Of a DNA stretch of 64,000 nt, positions 22,859-34,691 are shown one piece after another. The stretch comes from Lepus europaeus (Eukaryota; Chordata; Mammalia; Lagomorpha; Leporidae). The notes below the pieces were generated by a model. It made no database searches, was not told where the DNA came from, and saw only the letters and a list, made by a program, of their open reading frames with translations. A program made the translations under genes and the position numbers. The stretch covers positions 36,937,501 through 37,001,500 of the forward strand of contig NC_084839.1 in the NCBI RefSeq assembly GCF_033115175.1. The letters are read 5' to 3'. Every line of letters begins with the position of its first letter. The stretch's first letter is position 1.

Positions 22859-23270
22859 TGTTAGGTTGGTGCTAACTTGGGGAAACTGAGTGGTGGCTGT
22901 TAGGTTTTAGGATTTTTAGGGTTTGAAAAGCTGAGGAGGCAGCTGGTTAAAGAAGAAATATTTTTCAGAGGGGTTCAGCCTGCCCAGACAGTGACGGGGG
23001 CTTGGAGCCAGGCTTCCTTCCATTTGGGCAGCAGGCAGAGTCCCTTCTTAAGCTGCTTATGGGGGAGGTGCAGAATGCCACGTGGACCCTGATAAGGTGT
23101 GTGGGGGTCCAGGAGAAAGATTCCTTCCTGAAGTTTACAAAGCATTGTATTAGCAGTTTAGAATGGCCCCAGGGAGGGGCTTTCCCAAGCAATAAACATT
23201 CTACTAGCCCTTAGACTATCTGTGCCCAGTTTCACTGGGTTTGGGGGTTTAGGCCTCAGTGGCCTAAACA
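22859..23270 (+). mobile_element. Possible LTR-like block
   Basis: Starts near 'tgttaggttggtgctaac', contains an AATAAA at about 23,192-23,197 ('gcaataaacattctac') and ends near 'cagtggcctaaaca'. GC-rich compared with flanks, and it begins TG and ends CA. I found no convincing target duplication and cannot name a family, so this is tentative. It could instead be unique DNA. Confidence 0.33.
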
Positions 23271-23274
23271 GCAG

Positions 23275-23925
23275 TAGCAAGGCTGCTAAGCCCAGGAAAT
23301 TCTTCAAACATAGCTGGACATTGGTTGCAGTGGACAAATCAAAAGTATTTGAAAAGTATCATGTTGCTGTACATTTTTTAGGAGCTAGTCTAGAGATTCA
23401 TTATTGTTACCTACACCTGTAAGTTATGAAGTATGTCATCTATGCTATTCATTAACTCAGGAAAAAGCATAGCAAGTGCTAAGAAAAATGCACACACATT
23501 ATTCAGAGATATGTTTTTTCAAAACCAGTGCTTCTCTTGAAACAGTCTAGAACCAGGAAAGCAAGCTCAGTAAATCACTCTGCTTTTCAGTTTTTTTCAT
23601 TCTGGATGTGAAATTTCAATTGCATTTGATGGAGGGGAGAATCTCTGAGCCAAAATATTCAACATATTTCTTATCCATGGGTACAGGTAAGTGGAAACTA
23701 AAGCTCTTCTTTGACAGTGTTAGTCATTGTGATGTTTTTAAATTGTTACAGAGTCAAGTAACACTTGTAAGTGTAATGAGATGTTTTCAAGTGTCTCTAA
23801 GTATCTCTGTGCTTTTCCATCAAGGTCATAAAGGTGCAAAACTCAAAGCATGGTGTTGGGATCAAGAAATAGCAGTGAATGACAGTAACTTGGTGTGGGA
23901 CATTTAAGACTTAAAGTTTCTTTTC
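23275..23925. other. No supported gene or repeat
   Basis: A 99-codon frame at 23608-23907 (+) has no recognisable domain; start and stop context look random. Confidence 0.5.
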
Positions 23926-23927
23926 TT

Positions 23928-24254
23928 TTTTAAAAAAGATTTAGTTTTATTTATTTGAAAGGCAGAGTTACAGAGAGAGGTAGAGTCACACAGAGAGAGA
24001 CAGGTCTTCCATCCTCTGGTTCACTCCCCAAATGGCCGCAATGGGCAGAGCTGAGCCGATCTGAAGCCAGGAGCTTATTATTGGTCTCCAAGGTGGGTAC
24101 AGGGGCCCAAGCACTTGGACCGTTTTCTACTATGTTCCCAGCCATAGCAGAGAGCTGGATTGGAAGTGGAGCAGCTGGAACTTGAACTGGAACCCATAAG
24201 GGATGCCCGTGCTGCAGGCTGGGGCTTTAACCCACTGTACTACAGCACAGGCCC
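23928..24254 (-). mobile_element. CSINE
   Basis: Inverted C-repeat: 'gatttagttttatttatttg', 'ggcagagttacagagagag', 'ccatcctctggttcactcc', 'aatggccgcaatgggcaga', head 'tactacagcacaggcc'. Flanking duplication unclear. Confidence 0.92.
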
Positions 24255-25926
24255 TGAGGTTAATTTTCAAAATGAGGTGTTGCCCCCTGTGAGACTGCAT
24301 GTAGCATGTAGCTCAGGATAAATGCAAACTCACCCAATAGTGACTCCGGGTATGCAGTTATTGAGAACTGTCTTGATTCATTTCTGCTCTTGCAGCCACG
24401 TTGACACTGCATCCATGGATTGTATTACTGTCTTTGGGGGAGAGAGAAAGGTTTTCTGGTTATTATTATTAATAACAGCTTCTGTGCTGTGACGATTTGA
24501 ATTTACAATGATAAAATGACTTTGGGAAACATTTTGTATATTGGGCACATAAATATCCTTTCTCATTAAATGGATACATTTGCTTCTATAGTTAGTCATC
24601 AACTTTAGTGTTAGTGGGTTTCTCTTTACTGTGGTTGGAAGTAATATCGTTATTTCTGGCCCCTATGAATATAATTATTTTATTGATACAGACCACAGGA
24701 ACTGCTCAATAGATATTTATTATTGAATAACTATAACGGCAATATTCTGTGTTTGGTACCACTTACAGTTTACAAAGTACTTCAGCAGAGCTTACTTAAT
24801 TAAGCCTTACTATGTGTTCAATATGTATGCTGCTGTAAGCCTCATAATTTTATAGTCATATCACACACACATATACACATACACACAGACCACACACACA
24901 CACACAGACATCAGTTGCGAAAAAACAGACACAGGACTGTGTAAAAGATATATTCCTCGGATATATGCATTGTGCTTCACTTAGGATTTCTTTTTGGTAA
25001 GTTTCTTTTCGATAAACATTCTCTTGTTTGTATTTTTAAAGGATGACATAATAATTCAAAAGCCTCTTATATTTTTTCTCTTTCTTATTTGTTCCTCTGA
25101 CTCTATAAGGCACTGATGGGCTAGTCACCACAAGGAACACAAATACAAGAAGATGAAGTTCTTGACTTCAGAGGATTAAAATTCATTTGCTCGCTTCATC
25201 TAATCCTCCCCAATGAGCACTCTCATTAGACAATGCCAGTTCTAAGAAACCAGCAAATAAACAAACAAAAAAAGCTCTGATTGTAGAACCTTGAGAGCCA
25301 GGCTCCAGCTTGGGCAGCCTTTATGCTTCTTGGCACCATTCTGCCTAAACTTGCAGGCACAATGCTGTCTTTCATCTGCTCCCCTTTATACTGTAAAGGA
25401 GGGGGGCAAATTATTCAGAGCACAATCAGTGGATCCAGAGTATTGAAATGCTCCTCTTAACAACAATGCCAAGTTAGTTTACTTGTTCATGAAACACTTG
25501 AAAAATGAGAGAGAACAGCAGGTCTTCAAGAGAGAACAGTGGAAGAGTTGGCTCTGAGTGCTTTTATTACCAGAAGAGAGTGTTAACATGCATAGAAATG
25601 TTAAATCTCCACTGAACGAAAGCAGTGAGTGACACATCCAGTTTCAGTTCTCTCAACCCTGGATTAGTAATCACTTGAGTTCCTACAAGGAAATAGTTTT
25701 GAAGTGTAACAAGCATTTCAGTTTCACCTGCTGAGTGTTAATGCATTTGAAATATCAGAGGAGGGGAAACCACCACAAAGGAAATGCTATACCTGTGCCA
25801 CCACTTACACGCTCTGAAACAAAAATTATAATGCAGTTATAGGAATGTATGTTCTGTGGAACACTAATTTTATTAAAATGTGTTTAATCCTACAGACTTG
25901 AAGAGCATTAGGTCTGACCATGAGAT
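24255..25926. other. AT-rich sequence with CA-rich tract
   Basis: An imperfect (CA)n run lies at 24,861-24,906. A piece near 25,100-25,180 resembles an old dispersed repeat ('cttgacttcagaggatt'), and 24,690-24,735 resembles an L2 tail. No gene signal. Confidence 0.5.
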
Positions 25927-25943
25927 AAAATACTACTACTACT

Positions 25944-26279
25944 GGCCAGCGCCGTGGCTCAATAGGCTAATCCTCTGCCTTGCGGCGCCAGCACAACGGG
26001 TTCTAGTCCCAGTCGGGGTGCCGGATTCTGTCCTGGTTGCCCTCCTTCCAGGCCAGCTCTCTGCTATGGCCTGGGAAAGGCAGTGGAGGATGGTCCAAGT
26101 CCTTGGGCCCTGCACCCCGTGGGAAACCAGGAGAAGCACCTGGCTCCTGGCTTCGGATCAGCGCGATGCGCTGGCCGCAGTGCACCGGCCGCGGCGGCCA
26201 TTGGAGGGTGAACCAATGGCAAAGGAAGACCTTTCTCTCTGTCTCTCTCTCTCACTGTCCACTCTGCCTGTCAAAAAAA
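25944..26279 (+). mobile_element. Young GC-rich SINE with 17-bp TSD
   Basis: Head 'ggccagcgccgtggctcaat', B box 'gttctagtcccagtcgg', tail 'cactctgcctgtcaaaaaaa'. The target AAAATACTACTACTACT (25927-25943) is repeated at 26280-26296. The 140-codon frame across it (25880-26302) and the minus-strand frames are products of GC-rich SINE sequence, not genes. Confidence 0.95.
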
Positions 26280-26299
26280 AAAATACTACTACTACTACT

Positions 26300-27505
26300 T
26301 AATATTCAAACAATAGTTTTCTTTTGAGGGCCCCAGTATAATTTATGAGTAGAACTTTATCTTCTTATGCAGACATTTGGAATTTTAGCTAGTATGCTTT
26401 AATAAATCTAGAAATCTGGAAACTAACAAGATCTCACCATAGATGGGGGAATTTTAGGAATTTGACTAACTCTAATTTCTTACTGCGAACCTGCAAAACA
26501 GGGGAGTATTGATCGCTAAATCTTAGCAGCCCATTTACTTGTCCATGGAGTGTTGCTCCAAGTGTGTAGGGATACCATTTGAAGCCCGGTCCCAACATTG
26601 CCACATTCTATTTAAAGTTCTGCCAAGTAACAAATTAAATAAGACAACTTTAACTCACTTCTTTGAAAGACCCAATGACCTTTACACAGAATGGTAAGAG
26701 GTTTGTTCCAGGATGAGAATCCAGTGAAGAGGCTATATCAGACTTTACATCATTGTAGAAATTTTTCATTTAGAAATGGCCTTTAAAGAATTTATATTTC
26801 ACATCAAGTAGTTATTTTAGGGTTGTGATACCATGACAAAGAACAATGGAGCCCTTATAATTTTAGGATTTCTACAAGGTAAAGCACGTTGTTGCCATGG
26901 GGATCAGTAAATATTACTGGGGCACTAGTTGCCAATGCCAAGACTTGGGCAGGAGAAGGTGGTTCCCACAGGCTGTTTACAGTATGATTTCTATTAATGA
27001 GCAATTAGAAATTCTTAGTGACTTGGTATAAAGGAAGCACGGTGTCATGTGGGACAGCTAAGCAGCAAGCCCACTATCTAATACTTAGAGATTTATGCAA
27101 CACTAATCGTGCTCCTGCTCTGTCATGTTGAAGGTAGTGTTGAAACTGAAGCTCTTTTGTGTGCCATTTCACCCAGTCTCAAAGGACAAATTGTTTATGG
27201 AGATCTATGCAATACAGAGTAAGTTGCTTCTTTTTAAGGGTTATAATATAAACTTAGCATATTAAAGTTAACTCTTAAAAAAAGTTGTTTTGGTTTATAA
27301 AATAGTGTTCCAAACCAGGATGAAACTAAATTTTATTAATACTATTTTGCAGCTTCTAGGCAAGGAGCTGAAGTATTATTTTTTTCTGATTAAGTTATGT
27401 GTCAACATTAATGAGACTAACTCTTTCACTTGTCGAGTGCTATGTAGTTTGCAAAGCAAACCAATAGTTTTTCCTGACATACATCACAGCATTGGAAAAT
27501 AGACC
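26300..27505. other. No supported gene or repeat
   Basis: AT-rich sequence with short unique runs and no recognisable coding potential. Confidence 0.5.
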
Positions 27506-27507
27506 TG

Positions 27508-28022
27508 GATAGTAATTAGTTAGTACTATCCTGCATGAGGAGATTAAGGATTAAAAGGGCTAGGCCAGCACCGTGGCTCAACAGGCTAATCCTCCGCCTA
27601 GCAGTGCCAGTACACAGGGTTCTAGCCCCGGTCGGGGTGCCGGATTCTGTCCCGACTGCCCCTCTTCCAGGCCAGCTCTCTGCTGTGGCCCGGGAGTGCA
27701 GTGGAGGATGACCCAAGTGCTTGGGCCCTGCACTCCATGGGAGACCAGGATAAGCACCTGGCTCCTGCCTTCAGAACAGCGCGGTGCGCTGGCCGCAATG
27801 CGCTGGCCGCAGCGCGCCGGCCACAGCGGCCATTGGAGGGTGAACCAACGGCAAAAGGAAGACCTTTCTCTCTGTCTCTCTCTCTCACTGTCCACTCTGC
27901 CTGTAAAAAATTAAAAAAAAAATAAGTATATTCCCTCCATAAAATAAATAAATAAAAAAAAGGGCTAACTTTGCTGCCCAGTGCTACATAGATAATAAGT
28001 GTACGATGGAGTTCTAGGCTCA
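27508..28022 (-). repeat. MIR relic split by a young SINE
   Basis: Left part 'ctgcatgaggagattaagg' and right part 'ctttgctgcccagtgctaca' with 'tggagttctaggct' follow the antisense MIR order (cagatgaggaaactgaggc, tcacacagct, agatttgaacccaggtc). The young SINE at 27563-27957 lies between them. Confidence 0.6.
27563..27957 (+). mobile_element. Young GC-rich SINE inside MIR, 10-bp TSD
   Basis: Head 'ggccagcaccgtggctcaac', 'gttctagccccggtcgg', tail 'cactctgcctgtaaaaa' then an unusual A-rich extension with 'aaaataaataaataaa'. AAAAGGGCTA at 27553-27562 and 27958-27967 is the target duplication. It has an extra 'gcgctggccgcaatgcgctg'-type repeat in its body compared with sister copies. Frames on both strands are shadows. 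Confidence 0.94.
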
Positions 28023-28084
28023 TGAAAAAAATATAGTCTCTACTGTGTTATTAGGAAATTTTCATACTTTCTCTACTAAAATTA

Positions 28085-28431
28085 CTTTTTAAAAATATTG
28101 TTTTAATTCATTTGAAAGGCAGAGTTAGAAAAGGAGAGACAGAGAGAAAGATGGAGAGAGGGAAAGAGAGAGAAAGAGATCAATCTTCCATCTGCTGATT
28201 CATCTCCCAAATGGCCGCAATGGCCAGGGCTGGGCCAGGCTGAAGCCAGGAACCAGGAAATTTTCCAGGTCTCCCATGTAGGTGCAGGGGCCCAAGTATT
28301 TGGACCATCCTTTGCTGCCTTTCCCAGGGAACTGGATTGGAAGTGGAGCAGCTGGGTCTCAAACTGACACTCATGTGGGATGCTGGTGTGACAGGCATCA
28401 ACTTTACTTGTTATGCTGCAATGCCAGCCCC
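28085..28431 (-). mobile_element. CSINE
   Basis: Inverted C-repeat with 'aattcatttgaaaggcagag', a GA-rich stretch, 'ccatctgctgattcatctcc', 'tctcccatgtaggtgcaggg', head 'gctgcaatgccagccccc'. Confidence 0.9.
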
Positions 28432-28434
28432 CTG

Positions 28435-30200
28435 AAATTGATCTTAAAAGCTCACCAAGAGCTTTATATTTAATTCTGTGGTGATTAACATTAGCACACC
28501 ATCCAAATTATTGTTTTAAAATTCTATTGTACCAAACAGTTAAATAAAATCATCCATTGGTGAGAGTTGAGTATCATTATGATTATGTAAAACATATTTA
28601 TTTCAATAAAATTTGGCACATACCAAATAGAACCACTTTAACTTCATTATAAATTCGACTCGAACCACTTTTGCCTTGTCAGCCTTAGCCAATTTATCAT
28701 TGCACAACTTGTCCTTTTTTTTTTGCAATGTTTTGATGAATGTTAAGGTAGGAAAACCAAGTTGGAAAAAAAAAGTGTTATTGTTGTTTCTACGTTTCAT
28801 GTTGATTCCTTTAAGGTGTATTCTTTGTATAGAATATTCATTGAGCTATTTCCTTTTTTAAGTGAGTATAATTTATCAAGGCATCAACACTCAGTAAAGT
28901 ACAAGCATATTGATTGACTCTGCTTCAGGGGTTGTAAAGTACATGTTTTTGCTTTCATCCACATCACTCTTCTTCATGCAGGCTCATTCCTCCCTGAACA
29001 TAATTTATCAAAGCTGTCACTCGACTTGGTACGGAGCTCATTTTTCTCACTGTCTCTTGAGGAAAGGTTTCAGTTTGTTCCCCCTATCTGGATCCCCAGA
29101 GCTAAAGGTTTCATATCTCCACCAAGCTTCCTGGACGTCTTAGCCTTAGTCCTTTAAGCCAGTCCATGACCTTCCACAATGTTTATTTTCTGCTTAATTT
29201 AGAGCTGGCCTCTCATGCTTGTAACCAAAGCAGCCTGCTTGTTACAGAAGAGTAAAGAAAGTGTTGTAATTGGTATGCTTTCACAGTTGAGCAGTGCTTT
29301 AAAGTAGTCAAATATTTTTTGTCAGCAACCTTGTTTCTAATAGCAATATTATATTTTCTACAAATTATTATCATTCGTTTACTGAGATATTGTGAGATTT
29401 TTGCTTTGACTTCACATGTTTTTCATGGGTTGTGTTTATTCCCTCTTCCCCTTTATTTGCCAAGTGAAATATATGTCTATAAAAAAAAAAAAACTCGCTA
29501 CAATCTATATTTGCACAGTGGCTCTCAAAACACATCACGCTCACCTAGGCTTGGGACTCCTTTGTTTAGGTAATACATCACTCATTGGCGCACTTATTTA
29601 GGAGATGGAGAAAGTAAAATACCAATTGCCTTGGCAATTTCTATGGATCAAAGATAAATGTCATTTAACCTTTTCTCTAGTCTAGAAATCTGTTTGCTCT
29701 GCTAATTGAACCACCCTAATCAAATCAATAATATCCCTTATCTTCAGTGAAGTAGGTAAGAAATCCATTCTAAAGTGATGTATGAGCTATGTTTTCCTCC
29801 TGTGTATTGCCTCCTAATCTGGATTGTGGCATAACAGGCATTCATAGCCAAAAGGTAAGTGTGACAAGGTAAAAACATAATTTTGGTGAGTTAATTTATT
29901 ACTGACAAAGATGTAGGTCTTTTTTTTTTTATTTGGCTTCCACTCTGTTCATACCCATCTATCTGCATTTGTCATCAAGGCCTACATGGCTAGTGTTTTC
30001 TCTAATTAAAACTTCACAAGTTAATTCTCATCTTGAAGATCAAGGTCTTGAAAAGAAATTCTACTAACCTCCCTAACCTCCTAAGGATAAAAATACTTTT
30101 ACCTTTGTCTCCAAAACACCTTTAACAGCTATTTAGCACTGGCCATACTGGATTTCTTTTGCTGGGTCATGGATCTGTGTCTGCCACAAGATAAAAATCT
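28435..30200. other. No supported gene or repeat
   Basis: Short frames only. 'cagtggctctcaaaacacat' near 29,517 hints at a hAT (MER5-like) relic, too weak to call. Confidence 0.45.
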
Positions 30201-30202
30201 CC

Positions 30203-30478
30203 AGAGGTAGGCATTTTGCCTAGTGGCTAAGGCATCAGTTAAAATGTCCATGGCTCACATCAGAGTACCTTGGTTAAATACCAGGCTGCAGCTCCTGGCT
30301 TCCAACACAGACTCTAGGAGGCAGTGGTGAGGTTCCAGTAATTGGGTTCCTGTTACCCATGTGGTGACAGCCCAGTCTAGTCTTGGCACTTCCAGGTATT
30401 TGGGGAGAGAACCAGTGGATAGAAGTATATTCTCTCACTCCTTTCTCACAAATAAATAAGTTAATAATTAAAAAAAAA
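30203..30478 (+). mobile_element. Old CSINE (CSINE3-like)
   Basis: 'gcctagtggctaaggcatca', 'cacatcagagtaccttgg', 'gctgcagctcctggcttcc', 'tatttggggagagaaccagt', tail 'acaaataaataagttaata'. The body differs from the main C-repeat in the middle but keeps head and tail motifs. Confidence 0.75.
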
Positions 30479-30479
30479 T

Positions 30480-31455
30480 GAGAGGAAAGAGTATGCTATT
30501 TTGTTTTCTACCCTCTAGCACTGAGAAATAGGCATTGGATATAGAAACCAATCAGAGTGCTTTTTGAATTACAAAAGGAAATTTAGGAGTCTATAAAGCA
30601 GGGAGGTAGATGATGAAATGAAACATGTGAGGCTTTCCAGGAAGGCAGACTTGCAAATACACCCCTCCTATGAATGGTTCATCATGACTGAATGTCTCTT
30701 GTAAATCTTGTCTTGAGTCTTTCCAGGCTGCCAAGAGTAGATTTTTCAAGTGCAGCCTGCTGATTAGGAACTCCAGGCAGGCCCTAGAGGAGGCTCATTT
30801 CTCTCTGTAATAAACACCAGTTGAGTACCATGAACTCTTGCTAAACCAAGCCATCTCATTTCCCCTAGACAGATTGGCTCAAAATTTTCATTTCTTGGAG
30901 TATTTTTTCTCAATTAGTTAGAATTGACAGTAAATTCTCAGAGTTTCTCTTATATCCTAAACATGGAACTCACCAAACTCACCAACCATTCTTTAGCCTC
31001 CAACTGTGGGCACATCCACTGCAACATTACACTATGGCATATGAAAGAGCCTGAGACCTGCAGAAATAAAGACTTGAGTGAAACTCACGAGCTTTCCCAC
31101 TTTCTATCCGTGCCATATAAGTTGTGTTAGCTCCTGCTTTAAGCCTTCGCTTCTTTTCCAGAAAGTTACAGCTTACAATATCTTATTTCTGTGTTTTTTA
31201 TAGTGTAAGCTCTGTAGAGTCTCTAATATCTGTCCAACATATAGTAGATCAATGGTAATTCTGCTTTTAAATACAAATAATTTTTCAATTGATATTTAAT
31301 GTACTGAATTTCATTTGGTTTCATACTTCTAGATCATGAGCTTTCAATATTTTGAATTAGATTACATAGAATATGTTTGTCTTGAATTCCAATGAAAAAC
31401 CAGTATTTTATTAGGGCTATAATAGCATTAAAGAAATTTATGTGAATATTCAGCT
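30480..31455. other. No supported gene or repeat
   Basis: A 68-codon frame at 30924-31130 (+) lacks domain or exon evidence. A short L2-like tail is possible near 31,200-31,265. Confidence 0.45.
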
Positions 31456-31458
31456 GAC

Positions 31459-31710
31459 TTATTTTTATTTATGAGAGAGAGATATCTTCTACTTGTTGTT
31501 TTACTCCCCACATATCCACAACAGCCGGTCTATGCTTCATATGTGGATGACAGGACCAAGGATTTGAGCCTTTAGCTGCTGATTCCCTGTGTACCCAATT
31601 GCAGGAAGCTGGAATAAGAAGCAGAGTTATGACTGGAAATGAGTCACTCTGATACGGAAGGCAGACAACCCAAGTTGTGTCTTAACCACTGTGCCTAAAG
31701 CCTGCCCTAA
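31459..31710 (-). mobile_element. Old CSINE fragment
   Basis: 'ttatttttatttatgagag' tail, 'tactccccacatatccacaa', body to 'taaccactgtgcctaaagcc' as a degraded head. Minus strand. Confidence 0.68.
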
Positions 31711-31736
31711 TAACTTAATTAAAAAAACATTATTTC

Positions 31737-31979
31737 AGGGGCCGATGCTGTGCCACAGCATGTTAAGCCACAACTGGCATCCCATATGGCCTAAGTGCTT
31801 GAGCCTCTGCACTGAAATAGGAGGGCCAGATGAAACTCCCTGCTCCTGGCTTTGGCTTGGCCCAGCCCTGGCTTTTGCAGTCATTTGGGGAGTGAGACAC
31901 TGGATGGAAGACATTTCTCTCTCTCTCTCTCCTCTCTCTCTCTCTAACTCTACCTTTCAAAAATAAATAGTAATAAAAA
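31737..31979 (+). mobile_element. CSINE, internally shortened
   Basis: Head 'ggggccgatgctgtgccaca' runs directly to 'atcccatatggcctaagtgc', skipping about 70 bp of the standard body, then 'agtgagacactggatggaa' and a TCT tail. Flanks show an imperfect duplication (about 'cattatttcag' and 'tcattttag'). Confidence 0.83.
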
Positions 31980-31994
31980 AATCATTTTAGAGGA

Positions 31995-32288
31995 AAGAAA
32001 AGAGGAAGGAAGAAATTAGGAAGGGAGGGAGAGGGAGAAGGAGAGGGAAGAGGCTGCTGTTTCATTTCCTACTGACTTACTCTGTATCCATAATGGCCAG
32101 GATGAAGCTACGAGCTGGAAGCTCAGTCTGGGTCTTCATTTTAGTGGCAGGAACCCAGCTACTTGAAGCATCACTGCTGCCTTATATTAGCAGGGAGCTG
32201 GTCAGAGGCCAGATATGGGAAATAAACCCAGGCATGCTCATGTGGGGTGAGGGCATCTTAACCATTAGGCTAAATGTCATCTCCCAAG

Positions 32289-32289
<1 letters not shown>
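31995..32289 (-). mobile_element. Old CSINE (CSINE3-like)
   Basis: GA-rich tail side, 'catttcctactgacttactc', 'cataatggccaggatgaagc', 'agcagggagctggtcagagg', head 'accattaggctaaatgtca'. Frame 32093-32338 (+) is a shadow that runs into the adjacent TA run. Confidence 0.68.

Positions 32290-32291
<2 letters not shown>

Positions 32292-32333
<42 letters not shown>
32292..32333. repeat. (TA)n microsatellite
   Basis: About 21 TA units at the head of the minus-strand CSINE. Likely length-variable and hard to sequence. Confidence 0.97.
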
Positions 32334-32336
<3 letters not shown>

Positions 32337-32464
32337 AAATTGGGTATGTGTTATAATTTTCATTCAAATATAGTTGAGCATATAAATATGAAAGATAGGA
32401 AGAGATTCAGGCCTGAGCATTTATCTAATTTATCCTTTCCTTTGTCCATTTACTTTATCCTTTC

Positions 32465-32770
32465 ATTTTCTTAAGAGATAAAAGCACAGTGACAGGGAGA
32501 CAGCTGGAGAGAGATCTCTCATCCTTTGGGTCATCACCCAAATGCCCACAACAGCCAGAACCAGGCCAGCCCAAAGTCAGGAGCCTGGGACTCAATCTAG
32601 ACCTCCCACTTAAGTGGTAGAGCTCAAGTACTTGGGCCATCACATACTGCCTCCCAAGGTAGCAAGAAGATGGATCAGAAGCAGAAGAGAGGCTCAAACC
32701 CAGACACTCTGAAAAAGGATATGGGTGTCCCAAGCATGACTTAACCATCATTGTGCCACAACACCTGCTC
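32465..32770 (-). mobile_element. CSINE, diverged
   Basis: 'ttaagagataaaagcacagt' (decayed tail), 'tctctcatcctttgggtcat', 'caaatgcccacaacagcca', 'gtacttgggccatcacatac', head 'gtgccacaacacctgc'. The 113-codon minus-strand frame at 32455-32796 is this SINE read in sense. Confidence 0.8.
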
Positions 32771-33359
32771 ACCAGGGTTTTCTTAAAGTATGGCATATTT
32801 GTCTTCTCTCTTTCAAATTATTCTCCACTTGCCTCCCTAGATATTTTCTTCCTCTTTCTGTATCAGAAAGAGTGGTCTGGGGGGATTGACCTCAATAATG
32901 GAATCACTGGAATTCTCTTGCTCTTTTGCTTTCAGATGGGCTCAAGCATTGAGAAAGACTTCACAGATAACAAAGGCTGGAGAAAGAGATAGCTTGGTGG
33001 TGGATCTTGTCTACAACCATCTTTCCCCACCTGGCCCTCATCAACAGTGCTACTCTTCATGTGGCCATGGCTTCTGGTAGAGAGCCCATGTCTACAACTT
33101 CATCTCTCTGAAGACTTCACTAGCACTGCTCCTTGCCCTTATCTCTACATGGTTTTTGATAACAGAGTTCCTTGGTGCTTCATATGTTTTGTTGAATTCT
33201 GAACTCTTCCCAATCTATAAAATGTCCCTTTCTTCAATCCTTTTTGCTTAAATTGTTCCTGTTGTGATATATCTAATTTGAAGTCAGTATATCCTCAGTG
33301 CCAAAGAAAATAAATTTACTTGCCATGATTTCACTCCATGGACTCAAAATGGGTAAAAG

Positions 33360-33460
33360 GATGATATTACTTCTTTAGTGATGAAATTAAGATCCAAAGA
33401 GATTAAACTACTTGTCCAAAATCACATGATTGGTAAATTCATGGTCAATAGATTCAAATA
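33360..33460 (-). repeat. MIR relic
   Basis: 'gatgaaattaagatccaaag', 'ttaaactacttgtccaaaat', 'cacatgattggtaaattc' follow the antisense MIR core (gaaactgaggc, aagtaacttgcccaaggtc, acacagctagtaag). Confidence 0.7.
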
Positions 33461-33839
33461 TTTTTTGAAATTCAGTAAGGCAGAGGAGACTAAAGCTAAA
33501 TAAAACATAGTCCCTGCCCTTAATATTTTTATATTTTATATTCCAAGATAGGTGAGAGTTGGATGACCCAATAATTAAAATTTAAGAACAGTAAATTCTC
33601 TGTACTAAATTAATTCAGAGTAGGAAGACACAATTTAATCTAGATCTTGCAGAGGAAACCAAGTGAGAGGAAGCAAAAAAGATATTTATCTCAGTAAAGT
33701 GCAAAGTATGTATTGTTTGTCATTCCTGAACACTTTTCTTGCAACCATTCTATTGAGTAGAGCCAAATGTGTTTTCTTTCAGATTGCTTGCAATAGCCTC
33801 CTCTAAAGTATGCTATCCAATTTTTTCATAATCTAATCT

Positions 33840-34395
33840 ATTCTCTACATTGGAGTTAGAATAATAGTTAAAAATGCAAATCTGAGTTACTTTTCTGCTT
33901 AAAAGTGTTCAGTCTCTCCAAATTTTCCTTGGGTTAAAGAAAAACAATGGCCCCTCTTGCCAACTTATCTCTATACTCATCTCTTTACTCCCTCTGTGTC
34001 GATTTATATAATGTACTTATAAGTACTTGAAAATGTTATTCTCCTCTCACCAAAAAACTTTCAGATACTCTCTTCCTTGTTTTTAATGTTCTTCTGAACC
34101 TCCTGAATTCATCTAGGTGATTTCCATCCACTCTTCAAGCCTAAGCTTCAAAATCAATCCTCTAAGTAAGCCAACATGAAAACCCCCAAGCCAGGTAGAG
34201 TCCACGTCATGTGATCTCATGAAGTCTTACAGTTACTCTACAATTCTAATTGAACTAAATGTTCTTGTTGTTTCTATGCCTTTCACTTTTGAGAATTGGT
34301 ATGATTTTCATCTATTCAGTACTTTATCTCCAGTTTTAGGTTCAGTGTTGTGATGGAAAAACTCAATAAGTAATTTTTGAATAAATATGGGCTCT
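33840..34395 (+). repeat. L2-like 3' segment
   Basis: Ordered matches to L2: 'cttttctgcttaaaagtgtt' (ctgcttaaaaccct), 'ccaaattttccttgggtta', 'caatggcccctcttgccaac', 'ttcaagcctaagcttcaaa', 'aagtaagccaacatgaaa', ending 'ctcaataagtaatttttgaa'. Ancient LINE, no coding capacity. Confidence 0.65.
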
Positions 34396-34439
34396 AAGAA
34401 AGCATTGCGCATTGGGGAGGGAAATTCATAAATCACTTA

Positions 34440-34545
34440 GAATGATGAAAAATGAGGCTGGAGATGACTGCAAAATCCCAATCTTGAAAGGGCTTTGAAT
34501 GCGAAATAAGAAATTTGGACTTTTATCGAAAGGGACAGTTAGTCA
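34440..34545 (+). repeat. Ancient dispersed repeat, family unassigned
   Basis: 'gaggctggagatgactgcaa', 'tgaaagggctttgaatgcg' and 'aaatttggacttttatcg' share order with 43,210-43,300 and 59,345-59,400. It resembles an old mammalian repeat whose name I am not sure of. Confidence 0.4.
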
Positions 34546-34691
34546 TTATTGTTATTATCTTAATTCTTGGACTTGCACATGTATGATGATGGGGTGAAGA
34601 ATGGGTCTGTGCAGAAGGAAGGTATAATCTGGTAGACCAGTGGAGTAGACAATGAACTTATCTAAAAGAGTAATAGTAAGAGCACACATAA

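Noticed and set aside
22861..22885. MADE1-like mariner end ('ttaggttggtgc')
   Set aside because: Only about 12 bases match and the inverted second half is missing; chance similarity is likely.
25880..26302. 140-codon frame and other frames of 100-140 codons on GC-rich SINEs (e.g. 27622-28023, 58676-59047)
   Set aside because: They coincide with SINE copies, recur with near-identical peptides at each copy and on both strands, and have no domain; they are shadows of the GC-rich sequence.
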